The notes beneath the pieces were generated by a model. That model ran no database searches, had not been told where the DNA came from, and saw only the letters and a list, made by a program, of their open reading frames with translations. From Plantago ovata (Eukaryota > Streptophyta > Magnoliopsida > Lamiales > Plantaginaceae), in assembly GCA_028274465.1 (NCBI GenBank), contig CM051458.1:79876085-79940084 (forward strand): a DNA stretch of 64,000 nt, in the 5' to 3' direction. Position numbers and translations under genes: made by a program. Below are positions 1 to 11,147 of this stretch, piece by piece. Position 1 is the first letter of the stretch. Each line of letters begins with the position of its first letter.

Positions 1-547
1 TATCATCCATCGAAACTTGGGGGACTCATGATATGGGTACAAGTGGTTCGCCTATCGAAGGAACATGCCGCTTAAATTCGACACCTTGTCGAAATAAGGG
101 TATCGAACTAGGCGTACCTCATCGCGTCGTACCTTCCGAACGCCATAGTCCCGAAGAGATAAGAGGCCCAAAATGATATCCTTCCATCGAACAAACCTAA
201 GGCCTCGAACAAGCCTGTGGCTCGAACGAGTCCACGTTTCAAGGGTCCGAGGCCAATTTCTAAGTCAACCAGGGAGGGCCCACTCCGTATCCTATAAATA
301 TATCCTCATTTATTACACTTGCGCATTGAATTCTCGTCTCATTTATACTAACCCTATCGAAAATACTCTCCACTACATTAAGTTGCCGGACGGCCTAACT
401 CCGGTAGGCTGTTCTCAGATCCCCTCCCCTTATATTTCCCCGGTTTTGCAGGTACACTTTCCCTCCATATACTCTAGATACTCTGTCCATCCGCTTCAAT
501 GGACCGAGAGATGATGTCTTAGTCCTATAACGGGATTTTCCCTCATC
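1..547 (+). mobile_element. Possible Ty3-type LTR fragment
   Basis: A TATA-like box lies at 293-300. It is followed by a pyrimidine-rich leader and a stretch ending near 547 with a terminus resembling an LTR end (…CTCATCA). This layout is seen in plant Ty3 LTRs. No partner LTR lies in the window and no flanking duplication could be found, so the family and limits are uncertain. No gene is seen here. Confidence 0.3.
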
Positions 548-584
548 AATGACACAATCAATTTATCTACCGGCCTTTTATACA

Positions 585-3500
585 TTATAAGCTATAACAC
601 AAATCAACCAGCTTCTCATGCCCTATGCATCGCATTCGCACAATCTGTTGGATTTCATCTTGAATCTTCACATAAAAAGGTTGTTGCTTAAACACCTTTT
701 CAGTCATGTACCTCCGTACCGTATAGATCGTTTCTGTGAAGGCACTCTTGAGGATTCTGGCTTTCAAACTTTTTCCACGCGTATGTCTATCATCCCAAAC
801 AATCTCATCCACAAACTTTTGCGGGGTGTGATTAATTTTCAACCAACGGAGCATCCGTTCCCATACTATTCTAGTATTGTCACATCCAAAAATAGATGAT
901 CAACATTTTCACTTTCACCACAAATAACACATGCATCATCATCAACTATCCCCATTGCCAATAATCTGTCTTTAGTATATAATCGATTTAAACATGACAT
1001 CCACAGCGTTACCTTGGATCGGGGTCTTGCTCTATTAGCAAAGAACAGTTTACGCCAAGAAATAGGGGGTTTATCACCTCTTAACTCCATGTAAACTGAT
1101 CGTGTCACAAACTGGCCAGTAACCTTCGAATTACTCCATGCGGCCAAATGCAATACGTTGTTCCTTATTTTCAGAATTTTCTTCAGCATCCAGGAACAGT
1201 TTGTAGGTGTGATATACTCCTCTACACTTACACCTTTCAAGTAATAGCCATGTAACCAACGCACCCAAAGCCGGTTAGACTTCATGCTCAAATGCCATAA
1301 TAATTTAGCAATGGCTGCGTCATTCCATTCCAGGAAAGATATCATGTTCATCCCCCCCTTGATTCTTAGTATCACATACCTTGGTCCAAGATATAGGTGC
1401 CTTTCTTGTAATTTGATCAGTTCCACTCCAAAGAAAAGATCTACATTGAGACTCAATCCGCTTCAACACCTTCTTGGATATTGGGAAAACTTGCATCCAA
1501 TAGTTTGATGTAGAGAAGATAATACTCTTAATCAACTCCAAACTCCCCGCATAACTGAGAATTCTAGATGTCCAGTACTTAAGCTTCTTCAAGATTTTGT
1601 CCATTAACTCCTGATAATGGTTATAGACAATTTCTTGCTATCCAGAGGAATTCCCAAATATTTGAATGGCAACTGACCCCTTACAAATGTTGTAGCATTC
1701 AACAGTGAAGCTTCCTGATCTTGAGTTAAACCAGCACAGTATAGTTCACTTTTAGATGGATTAGCTACTAATCCCGTGGAATGTGAGAAAATAGTAAACT
1801 TTTCCATCAAAAGTTGAACAGACAAATTATCACCTCTCGCAAATAACAAAAGATCATCAGAAAAACATAAATTAGTTATGTTAAGCAACTCACACTTCGG
1901 ATGCCAATTAAAATCAGGATTCCTTGAGACAGTCTTTAGCACACGATGTAAATATTCCATGATAAGGACAAAGAGAAAAGGAGAAACCAAATCACCTTGT
2001 CGTAGCCCTCTCTTCGCAGGTAAGATCTCGAAAGGGACACCCTGAATGACATATCTATAAGAAACAAAGGTAACACAAGCCATTATCCAACTGATTAATC
2101 GACCTGGGAAACCCAATTCACGTAAGATTTCTTCAAAGCACTCCATTCCACTGTGTCATATGCCTTTTGGATATCAATCTGAATCATACATCGAGGAGAG
2201 ATACCTTTCCTTCCATATCCTCTAATCAACTCCTGAGCAAGCAGAATGTTATCGTGTATAACCTTCTCCGGAAGAAAAGCAGATTGACTATCATCAACCA
2301 CATCATTAATCACAGTCGTCTTGTAAGTATCTTTGAAATGATCTTATAAAATGTAGTACATCAAGAGATGGGTCGATAATCTTTCATTGTTGTACTTCCC
2401 CAGACTTTGGAATCAAAGTGACAAGTGTACAGTTAACTGCTTTATATAATCTCCATGTCTCAAAGAAATTATAAATCGCAGCAATCACATCATCTTTAAT
2501 AATAGGCCACGCCTCCTTAAAAAAATTTGCATTGTACCCATCGACGCCAGGTGCCTTATGGTTTTCAATAGCCTGTACTGCTGTCCAAATCTCATCGTCG
2601 TTACTGGTCGACATAACCAATTGCCCTGATCAAGAGTTAGCTGCCTACCCTCTCTTAATGCCGCAATATCAATTGCTGCCAATTGTTGTGTAGAACAACC
2701 CACCAAATTCGAATACAATTGCAAGACCTCCTGCTCTATATCTTCCCGTGTCTGAACCCAAACACCTGTTGTAGTTCGCAACTTACATAGACCAGTAGCC
2801 TTATTCCTCTCTCGAACAACTGCATGAAAGTATGCGTTGTTAGCATCTCCCAGCGTCAACCAATTTTGTTTCGCGTTTTGCTTCGCAATGTTCTCATCCA
2901 GATTAACCCATTTCATCAGTCCATCATACATTGCTTCTCGATAGCAATTAAAGCTGGATTAAACTTATCATCCATCGTCAACTTTTGTGCACACTCCAAT
3001 CTTTGTCGAGCCAGAATAACCTTCTGTATACCATGATACCGTTTCCCCAACCTCTTCATATCATATTGCAACCCTTTTAACCTCTCCCATACCACATATA
3101 ATGGATGCCCAACAACACGTCTATTCCAACCCATTGCTACCACATCAAGAAAATCAACCGCTTGTGTTTCACAGTTCAAAAACTTGAAAGGAGGCTTTTG
3201 GTGAGGAACTACTGCTTCATAAGTAATTTTCAAGGGCGCATGATATGAGATAAAAGGATCCAGAACCTCAGCTGAATGATGTGGAAAAGCTTGAAACCAA
3301 TCCACATTCCCAATTACTCTATCAATCCTAGAGTAAATCTGTTTGTTTGTCCAAGTAAAGTGTTCACCAACACTAGTACACTCAAACAAACCAAGTTGCA
3401 TCATCATATTCTCCAGGTCTTTATATTCATGAATAGTGACATGATCTCCTCCTATCCTATCATTAACTGTGAGCACATTGTTGAAATCACCAACAATGAT

Positions 3501-3902
3501 CCAAGGACCAAGAATATTTCCTGCTAACTCTTGTATATCTTACCAAAGTATTCTTCTTATTTCTAACATATTCTGAGCATAAACAACTGTAAGCCAGAAC
3601 TTCAAATTCCCAAGTACATCACAAACTTTAACATGAACATACTGATCAGAACATTTTACAAAGGAAATTTGTATCCTATTACAGTTCCACAATAACCAAA
3701 TCCTACCATTATCATGCATACAATAATTTTCTAGATATGACCAATCCTGACCAAACTTGAGACGAATTTTGTCTGCATTACACTTCTTAACTCTAGTTTC
3801 TAACAAAGCTACAAAGGCAAAATTCATACTTCTGAGATAGGAGCTAACCTCAGTGTGCCTCGCATTATTATTTAATCCCCATACATTCCAAGAGATCATC
3901 AT
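585..3902 (-). pseudogene. LINE ORF2 (endonuclease, RT)
   Basis: It opens with MMISWNVWGLNN, the start of an exonuclease-endonuclease-phosphatase domain. The catalytic Glu sits in LLETR, and GDFNN and SRIDR motifs follow after an in-frame stop at about 3537-3539. The reverse transcriptase follows: motif A is IDIQKAYD near 2180, RQGD is near 2000 and the catalytic CFSDD near 1870. The C-terminus has the CVICGESENVDHLF zinc-binding motif near 930. Frame changes lie near 2925, 2620, 2380-2320, 2110, 1604 and 1400. No intact ORF2 remains. Confidence 0.8.
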
Positions 3903-5031
3903 GTGCCAGAGGAAGAAGCATTGAAGGAACCATTCCCAATTCCCAATGCTACACGCCCAACCTGATTTCCAGAATCACTTACACCCACATTACCCACACC
4001 AGCAGTCCCACTTCCAGGATGTTGATTTGTTGGCCGCCAAGCACGCTGATGCTGATCTGGGCGCCTTTGATTTCCATCCGGTTCAGTCTGTTTCTTCCCA
4101 CAGTTATGACCCACTTTTTGACACTTTTGACAAAACAAAGGACGCCACTCATATTCGACAGATTGAGTAAAACGTCCGCCATTTGCATCACAGATAAGCA
4201 CAGATTCTTTCAGATCCACAGTAACATCTATTTCAATCAAAACACGTGCATAAGAAACACGTAGTTTCTTAGCAGTACATTCATCAGTTACCATTGGCCT
4301 TCCCAAAGCACTTGCAATCTTCTCCAAGCTCTTCTTTCCCCAAAGATGAAGAGGAAGTTTTGGAAAAATCACCCATAAAGGTAAACTCTCAGTAGATTTG
4401 CCTTGGGATCAAAATCAGCAGTCCAAGGTCGGAGGAACATCGACATATCAAAGATCGTATAAGGACCTTTCTGCAACACATCCTCCCTATCAACAACTGT
4501 CTTGAACCTGATTAACAAATACTCATCCTCATGATAATGAAGATCAAGTAAAGGAATAAACTGCCATGACTTCATCATGAATTGCTTAACCGCATTCATG
4601 GTTAATTCTGCACCGATCACATACATGATAGCAGTTGCATTCCAAAACATCAACTCTGTAGCCACATCAGACTCTTCAATGATCGCCTCTAAACCTGCAT
4701 CAGAGATTTTAGGAGCAGAGTATTGCATCTCCAAACCATGTGCCGACAAATGATTGCCTCGAACAACATCAACCCAAGGTTTAGGGTTAACTGCATCCAC
4801 AGGTTGATCAGGGAGATTACTTTCCTCCACACCATCATCAATCGACAAAATAGCCTCCACAACAGCGGCAACCTGTTTTCCCTTTTCTGCAGCCCGTTGC
4901 TCTGCATCAATCGCTTCTAACTCTTGAATTGCATCCCTCTTTCCCTGTTCACTACCTTCTGGTAACGATCCGTCATCGATGGGCACATTCACTGTCGGTC
5001 TTTTCCGCGACCGGCCAGGTTTGTTCACCAT
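3899..5031 (-). pseudogene. LINE ORF1 (gag-like)
   Basis: Starting at ATG 5031, this reads a basic N-terminus, an acidic linker, then a DUF4283-type domain. A one-base shift near 4370 breaks the frame just where related LINE proteins have a conserved PLWV-type motif. The next frame continues with that domain and a CxxC…GHxC knuckle (FCQKCQKVGHNC) near 4110. The ORF then ends in a Ser/Gly-rich tail. Its stop overlaps the ORF2 start in an ATGA tetranucleotide at 3902-3899. In plant LINEs this protein binds the element RNA. Confidence 0.75.
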
Positions 5032-5121
5032 CGATCGGTGGTTGCACGCTCAGACGGTATTTTTTCTAAGACGGTTTCTTTTTTTCTCAGAGAGAAAAAG
5101 AAGTGATAATACTTTGTTATG

Positions 5122-5604
5122 TGTTAAAAACTAAGGAAACATGAGGAGAAACTTGGATTGATTTTCTTTGCTTGAATGGTGGCGACTTACAGGCAGGAAA
5201 CAGAGCAACTACTTGTGCTCTTATATAGCCTATGATCGTTGCCCTAGATAGCTGTAATCGGAAATATAAAGTGTGTGAACCTTAATCGTACTATCTATTA
5301 CATTCTTCATCATTCCATTGGCTTGATTACATCACCGGATGAGACGAATTGGTGAAGATAAGATCGGTGAGTCGTAAACCCTAATTGTACCAAGTTGGTA
5401 CATTTCTTGATCCGGTGTGGTTGATACCGGCTGTTCCATCATTTTGAAACTTCCCGCCTTTGCTTCTTGGACGCCTTCTGACGAACTGCGTTTGATGTGG
5501 GCGGATTAGCACGTCTTTGAACCGGCTCACCATAATTTTGTTTCCTCTTCTTCTCTGCTAGCTTTAGGCCGGTTCCTTCCTGCTGTTCTTCATGATTTCT
5601 AACA
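5122..5604 (-). repeat. 3' LTR of copia element A
   Basis: 483 bp with TG…CA ends. It matches 16686-17168 along its whole length with no indels. It is the 3' LTR for the minus-strand element. RNase H coding sequence lies just inside, at 5605-5922. Confidence 0.92.
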
Positions 5605-5927
5605 CTCCCTCTGAAGGTGGGCGTGTAGATATTCTAACACCCATCTTGTCAAACATAAGCTCCAATTTCTCCTCCGTAACTGGCGTGGTGAATACATCCG
5701 CAAGCTGCAGTTTTGATGAAATGTGTTGAACGTTTATTGTTCCATCTTCTATCTTTTCTCTTGTATAATGACAATCTATCTCAACATGTTTTTTTTCTCT
5801 CATGGAAGACTGGATTTCTAGTTAGGTATACTGTAGATTGGTTGTCACACAACAACAACACTGGTTTTTCAATTTTGATGCAGAAATCATCAAATAATCT
5901 AATCAACCAGACAATGTCACAACAAGT

Positions 5928-7205
5928 TGATGACAGTGTTTTTTACACTATCATTCAAGTCTTTTTTCAACAATTTAGCTATCCTCTTGCATGCATTTTA
6001 GTGCATTTTGTTAGAATAGTGTCATGTTTCCATTTCTTTTGTTCTTTTCAGGTTTTAGGTGGAAATCGCGTTTTTGGATGTAATTCATGGCGAAACAATG
6101 ACGTTTTGGTGCAACGAGATCACCCGTGGTGTGTCAAGGAGTACCGAGACGAGTTTCAAGGCCAAGAGATCAAGTTTCGGAGCTCAAAACCGTGCAAGGG
6201 GCCGAATTCGAAGATCCGAAGGAGGAATTACGCACGGGCCGCGTTCTGCCCGTGCGGGGCGCACCGCCGCGTGTGCGGCGGACCGCCCGGGAGCTTCCGA
6301 CAGCTCTATATATATATCCCAAAATCTGCGAATTTTCATATCTTTCATCATATTTTTCCAGACATAAACCCTAGAGCTTGTTCTGGGGATATTTTCTCTT
6401 AGAATCTTTGTAACTTAGAGAATTTGGAGCTAGAGGAGAGATTTGGACACCGTTTTATCTCACCTTGCTAGATCTTTGTGAGTTTTAGCCATTCACCGGA
6501 GATTGACAACCTTTGGTGGTAACCTTGTATCTCACATTATGCTATTTATCTTTCAACTAAACATGTTTTCTTTCATTATTGCTTCAATTATGATTGTTGA
6601 TTGTATTATTGATATGAGTAGCTAAGCATCTAGTTGGTGATAGTATGTGAATTCGTAGCTAGGGTTCGTATTATGCATGATTGAGTTTCTGAGTCTTTTA
6701 CTTGTTTATTTATCTTAATTCGATTCTTTGATCCGACTAAGCCATATATCTTCGTAGAAAGGTGTTAGAAACACTAGGACAATTCAAGATCATCGATTCA
6801 ATTATATATAATTTGCAAGTACTGCTTGAACTAAGACTGACAACCTTAGCCAAGTATTAGTTTAGATAGGAAGCTTTCAAAATACACGTCTACAAATCTG
6901 TCTTTGGTGTTTGTAAATTGAATTACTTTTAAGGCAGTACGAGTTGCACTTTCATGCGTAATTAGAACTTGATGCTTAGAACGAGCATACTATCACCAGC
7001 TCTCTCCATATATTGTTAGTTAAGTTATAGATAAATTTGTTTTCTGAAATTATATATAGTTAATTAGTTAAAGCTAGTTTAGTCCCTAGAGATCGACACT
7101 CGAGGTCATCTTACCTCTGCACTACGTGTTTTGTGTAGTTGTGAGTTGTCCTTTGGCTTAAAACAAATTTATTTGATTGTTCGAGTCTGCCAATCTCGTT
7201 CATCA
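5928..7205 (+). repeat. 5' LTR of Athila-like element
   Basis: 1278 bp, TG…CA, starting TGATGACAGTG and ending CTCGTTCATCA. It contains a GC-rich block at about 6225-6300 and a TATA-type run at 6305-6316. The stretch from about 5971 to 6538 is identical to the other LTR, while the rest carries about 22 differences and a 4-base indel. Confidence 0.93.
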
Positions 7206-7208
7206 AAT

Positions 7209-7225
7209 TGGCGCCGTTGCCGGGG
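7209..7225 (+). promoter_or_regulatory. Primer binding site, tRNA-Asp type
   Basis: TGGCGCCGTTGCCGGGG lies three bases inside the 5' LTR. It is the exact complement of the 3' end of plant tRNA-Asp including the CCA tail (…CCCCGGCAACGGCG-CCA). This primer site is common among Athila-related elements. Confidence 0.88.
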
Positions 7226-7351
7226 ACTATAACTCCATTTTACTCTTTAGCTTGTTTATTTTCAACATTCAATTTCCAGGATAAGTTTAGTTAGCTTGTG
7301 TCGATTAGTAGTTGAATTCCAGATTTTGGCGATTTCTAATAGGACTGATTT

Positions 7352-9224
7352 TTGATTGTGAGTTACTCCTGTCGCAGAAATTCATGTTTTGTGATGACTC
7401 GCCCACTTTTGAAATCATGGGTTCAACCCAACCAAGAACGGATGAGAGGTCCGGCTATTATTTTTTCTGCTGCAACTCATGATTTGGAGATAAAAAATTA
7501 CATGTTCCAGCAACTCCAAGGTTCTATGGGTTGGCTAGGGAGGATGTTATGGGATACTTGAATGATATTGAGGATTTCATCAACAATCTTCCAAGGCCCG
7601 GAGCAGGGATAACGGATGATGAGCTGAGGATGAAGGTTTTTGCTATGGGGCTTGGTGATAAGGCCAAGGCATGGTTAGGCTCTCTAGAAGCCGGATCACT
7701 AGATACCTGGGCCAAGGTGTTTTCTACTTTTATGGAGAAATATTTTCCCCATACTTTGACTACCGCGCTGAAGGCGCAAATCAGTGGTTTCAAGCAAGAC
7801 TATGATGAGACCATCTACACTGCTCTCGAGAGGTTCAAGGACCTCATGAATAAGTGCCCACACCATGGGATGGAGCTTTTTGATCTCGTCCAGCACTTCT
7901 ATAATGGGCTTACTTATGAGAGCCAACAGGTGGTGGATTTCCAGTGCCGTGGAAATATCTGGGAGGAGACCGCCGAGGATGTGTGGGCGTGTTTTGAAAG
8001 GCTTGCTAAGGGATCTCAGTTCAAGGATCCAAGGGCCATGTTCAAGAGGCGTGGAACTGAAGCTCCAGCAAAACCAGAGGTGCAGTTGAACGGTGTGAGT
8101 GAGGATAGGTTTGATGGCTTCGCCCATGAGATGAGGCAGGCTCTTAAGAGCTCGATGGGGCAGCCTCTTTCCAATGAAGTTTGCAGGGTGTGTAAGAACT
8201 ATGGGCATGGGGCTCATATGTGTAGGTCTGATTTAGCCAATGATAGTGTTTACTGGGTAGACCGTAGTAATCGCAACTACGGAAACGACCATTGTGGAAA
8301 TCCTGCTGAAGCATCTCAATCCAAGTCTGCTATTCTCTTTGATAAATTACAGAAACTGGTCGATTTCACCCAAGGATTTATGAAGAGATTCAAGGAAGAT
8401 TCGGAGAAGACAAGTGCTCGTCTAGATCAGCAGGAAGCTAGTACTAAGCTTGCACACCAGAAGATGCAAGAGTTGATAGACCGTGGAGCTAGTAGGGAGC
8501 AAGGGAAGTTGCCTAGTAACACTGAGAGGTCCATGTCGATCACCTTGGTGGGAGATCTTCCGGTGGAAATCACCATTAAGCAAGTTGCTGCGTGCAAGTG
8601 TGGTGCACAAGACGAGCCTCCATTGGCCAAGGAGGAAGATAAAGGGCTGGGATTCGAGGTAAGTGATGAAGAACCTAACGATCCTGAACCAATTCCTGAT
8701 AGCTTTGATGTTAAGGTTGGGATTGGTAGCCTCGATGATGTCCGTGCTACACTTGATACGGGATCTTACTCTAATGTGCTCCCCATGAATGTGTTTGAGA
8801 AGAGTGGCCTAGGAGAGCATGCGAAGCACAAAGCCATTGTGCAACTAGCGGATGGATCTTTTGTACGACCGGAGGGCATTGTGAAGAATGTATTGGTCAA
8901 GATTGGTGAAGCTTCTGTTTACACCAAAATTTCGTTGTGATGCCGGCGTCTACACCTGGGATTAGTGATGTTGTTCTCTTGGGGCGAACGTCCTTAACCA
9001 AATTACGCTCCGTAATCGACATCTACAGGAGAACTTGCACCATTGAGGTGGATGGCAAGCAACATGTGTTGCAAGCCATATCTGATCCTAGTTCTCGCTT
9101 TAATGTTTCTCATGCTATTAACTTTTTTGGTCCTGCTGCGTATGTTATTTTTCATTCTCAGGTACTAGGTATGAGAAAGAGATCGATGAAGGGGAAGTCT
9201 AGTACCCGTAAGGACAAGAACTAA
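7352..9224 (+). pseudogene. Athila-like gag and aspartic protease, broken
   Basis: The main open frame (7531-8940) carries a retrotransposon gag core (AKAWLGSLEAGS, WAKVFSTFMEKYFP, ERFKDLMNKCPHHG), a CxxC-type knuckle (CRVCKNYGHGAHMC) near 8180-8220 and a coiled, charged linker. A retropepsin-like domain begins near 8710 with active site LDTGSYSNVLP, and protease-like sequence continues to 9224. The region has about two breaks. After 9224 there is no pol coding sequence, so the element carries gag and protease only. Confidence 0.82.
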
Positions 9225-10230
9225 AGAGCGAGAAGAATTCGAGTCAGAGACTTTTTAAACATGGCGCTTTCCGGGAGGCAACCCGGAGTTTTATTGCTTT
9301 CTTTCATTGCATACATACATCGAACATCTGTTTGTGAGTCTTTAGTAGTTTTCCCTTGTGTTAAAGTGTGTTTTAGGTGATAAAATAGGTAAAAGGTTGA
9401 TATTTTTCGTATTCGGAAGTAAAAAAGGAGGACCCAGGAGTCTGCAGCTCCCGGGCGGACCGCCCCACACCCGGGGCGGTGCGCCCGGGAGTACCAGAGG
9501 CCTGGGCGCCCCCTGGGCGCCCTAGGAGGACCGCCCCACACGGGGCGGTGCGCCTGAGGGCGCCAGTGACCCGGGTGCCCGGCTTTGACCCCGGACACCG
9601 CAAATCACCTCCGAATGCAACCGTATCAACCCCTTTTGCCTCTTTTATCACTCGTTTTTGTTTCTCACGAGTTTGCTTGAGTAATACAGGTTACAGGTAT
9701 ACGACTAGCTCTTACCTCATGTCTACTTTCGACGTTCGGGACGAATGACGAAGTTCAGGATGGGGGGGGGGGGTTATCGCTGTGTATTTCTTATAACTTA
9801 TTTTACTTATGATGACTCGTGAAAACATTTGTTTGCACGTTTACTGCTTTCCTAGGATTTAGTTTGCATTCATCCTTAGTATAGCTTTGCATGATTTTTG
9901 TGTGGAGTTTATTGTCAAATTTTTTATTGTATAGACTAAGTGTTTAAGACCATTGCCCATGCATTGCATCTCTATGGAATAGTTTGAGGTTTGTCTCGCT
10001 TGGCTTGTCATATTTGTATGTGCACCAGTTAAACTTGGTAGTCTCGACATCACTATGTGGTGTTTTCTCTACTGCGGTTCGCGAAGGCCTTATAAAATGT
10101 TGCATGTTAGAGTCTTTGGTTGTATTCCCGTGTAATTATGTACGTAAGAGGCAACAAGTCTTCACCTTGCTTATTGAGATTGCTAAACGCCTAGGAAGGA
10201 GGTAGAGTGAGGTGTGTGATCATTTGTTTG

Positions 10231-10254
10231 AAACCTATTCTAACGAATAGGTTT
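10231..10254 (+). repeat. Hairpin 1, 10-bp stem
   Basis: AAACCTATTC, loop TAAC, then GAATAGGTTT: a perfect 10-bp stem with a 4-base loop, followed by GGGGAAGGGG. Confidence 0.85.
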
Positions 10255-10344
10255 GGGGAAGGGGTTACTATCATTATGACTTGTTTTTCGTCTTTGTGAG
10301 TCATGTTGAGTTTGTTTTTATTTTTTCTTGAGAGTTTGTGCTCC

Positions 10345-10366
10345 AACCTATTCTTTCGAATAGGTT
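10345..10366 (+). repeat. Hairpin 2, 9-bp stem
   Basis: AACCTATTC, loop TTTC, then GAATAGGTT, followed by TGGGGAGG. The stem is the same as hairpin 1 with a different loop, 114 bases downstream. Confidence 0.85.
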
Positions 10367-11147
10367 TGGGGAGGTCGTTGTAGTGTCGTTGTTATTTCCT
10401 TTCATTGTACTTTCATTGTGCTACTGCTGGCTATATACAAAAAAAAGAAAAAGAAAAAAAATAGAAAAATTCCAGAATCTGGAAAAAGAAAAAAAAGAAA
10501 AAGAAAAAAAGAAAAAAAAGAATAAGACCCAAAAAAGCAAAAGAAGGGTCCAAGCAAGCCAAAAGCAGTTTTAGCAAAGTGTTGCATTATTTTTTCAGCT
10601 TTTGTAATAGTTCGTAATCGAGTTGTATATTCTATCTTTTGTTTCGTGTCTTATGTTCTAGACCACCCTCGTCCTGCCATTCAGGAAGTGGTGAATAGTC
10701 TTTGCTTTGAGAGTTGGGTAGAATAGGGGGGTCTTGTCTATTAGGGAACCCTCCTTCGTTTGATGAGAGCCAGTATTGGTTCGACATCTCTTGAGGGAAA
10801 GTCTCAACTTGGTGAACAGTAGTAAGCCCTCGGTTTCATAGGCACGGGGCAACCATTTGTATTTTGACATGCATCATTATGTCGTCATTGACTAGGTCCA
10901 GGTAGAGAATGTTACGAGAGACTCCCTTGTTTAACAAAGTGCATATGTGAATATGTATAGGTTCAATCGAGACATTCTTCAACCTACTTCCATGTTATGA
11001 TTTGTATGGTCTTTGTTCATAAGTATTTGGTAGATACAATCGATTATTTCTTCTTGTTTGGCATGAGACTCCTCTTTGTGTTGCATGTAGGTTGCATAGA
11101 GTCTAGCTAGTTGCTTGAGGACAAGCAAAGGTTCGGTTCGGGAAGTT

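Larger units (their letters stand above)
585..5110 (-). mobile_element. L1-type LINE, broken
   Basis: This is a plant non-LTR retrotransposon read on the minus strand. From 5' to 3' it shows a gag-like ORF1 with a DUF4283-type domain and a short zinc knuckle, an apurinic-type endonuclease, a reverse transcriptase with an SDD catalytic motif, and a C-terminal zinc-binding zf-RVT-like region. The coding region is split across at least six frames or stops, so it is dead. The 5' leader runs into the flank of the copia element at 5122. No poly(A) tail is visible below 585, so the 3' end is truncated or worn. Confidence 0.85.
9225..11147 (+). other. Non-coding internal region of the Athila-like element
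   Basis: About 1.9 kb without a supported gene. It holds a GC-rich block of inverted motifs (9440-9585), a run of twelve or so G at about 9762, two near-identical hairpins (10231-10254 and 10345-10366) and an A/G-only tract (10436-10560). A purine-rich tract just before the 3' LTR (about 11119-11145) is the likely polypurine primer. Confidence 0.7.

Noticed and set aside
6059-6367. Identical 102-residue frames at 6059-6367 and 11279-11587
   Set aside because: They are the same frame read in the two LTRs. There is no protein pattern, and the GC-rich block explains the open frame.
9762-9773. G run as a regulatory G-quadruplex
   Set aside because: A single homopolymer in non-coding retroelement sequence. 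No repeated G-tract pattern supports a specific role.
10338-10574. Lys/Glu-rich ORF
   Set aside because: Translation of an A/G-only tract in a retroelement.
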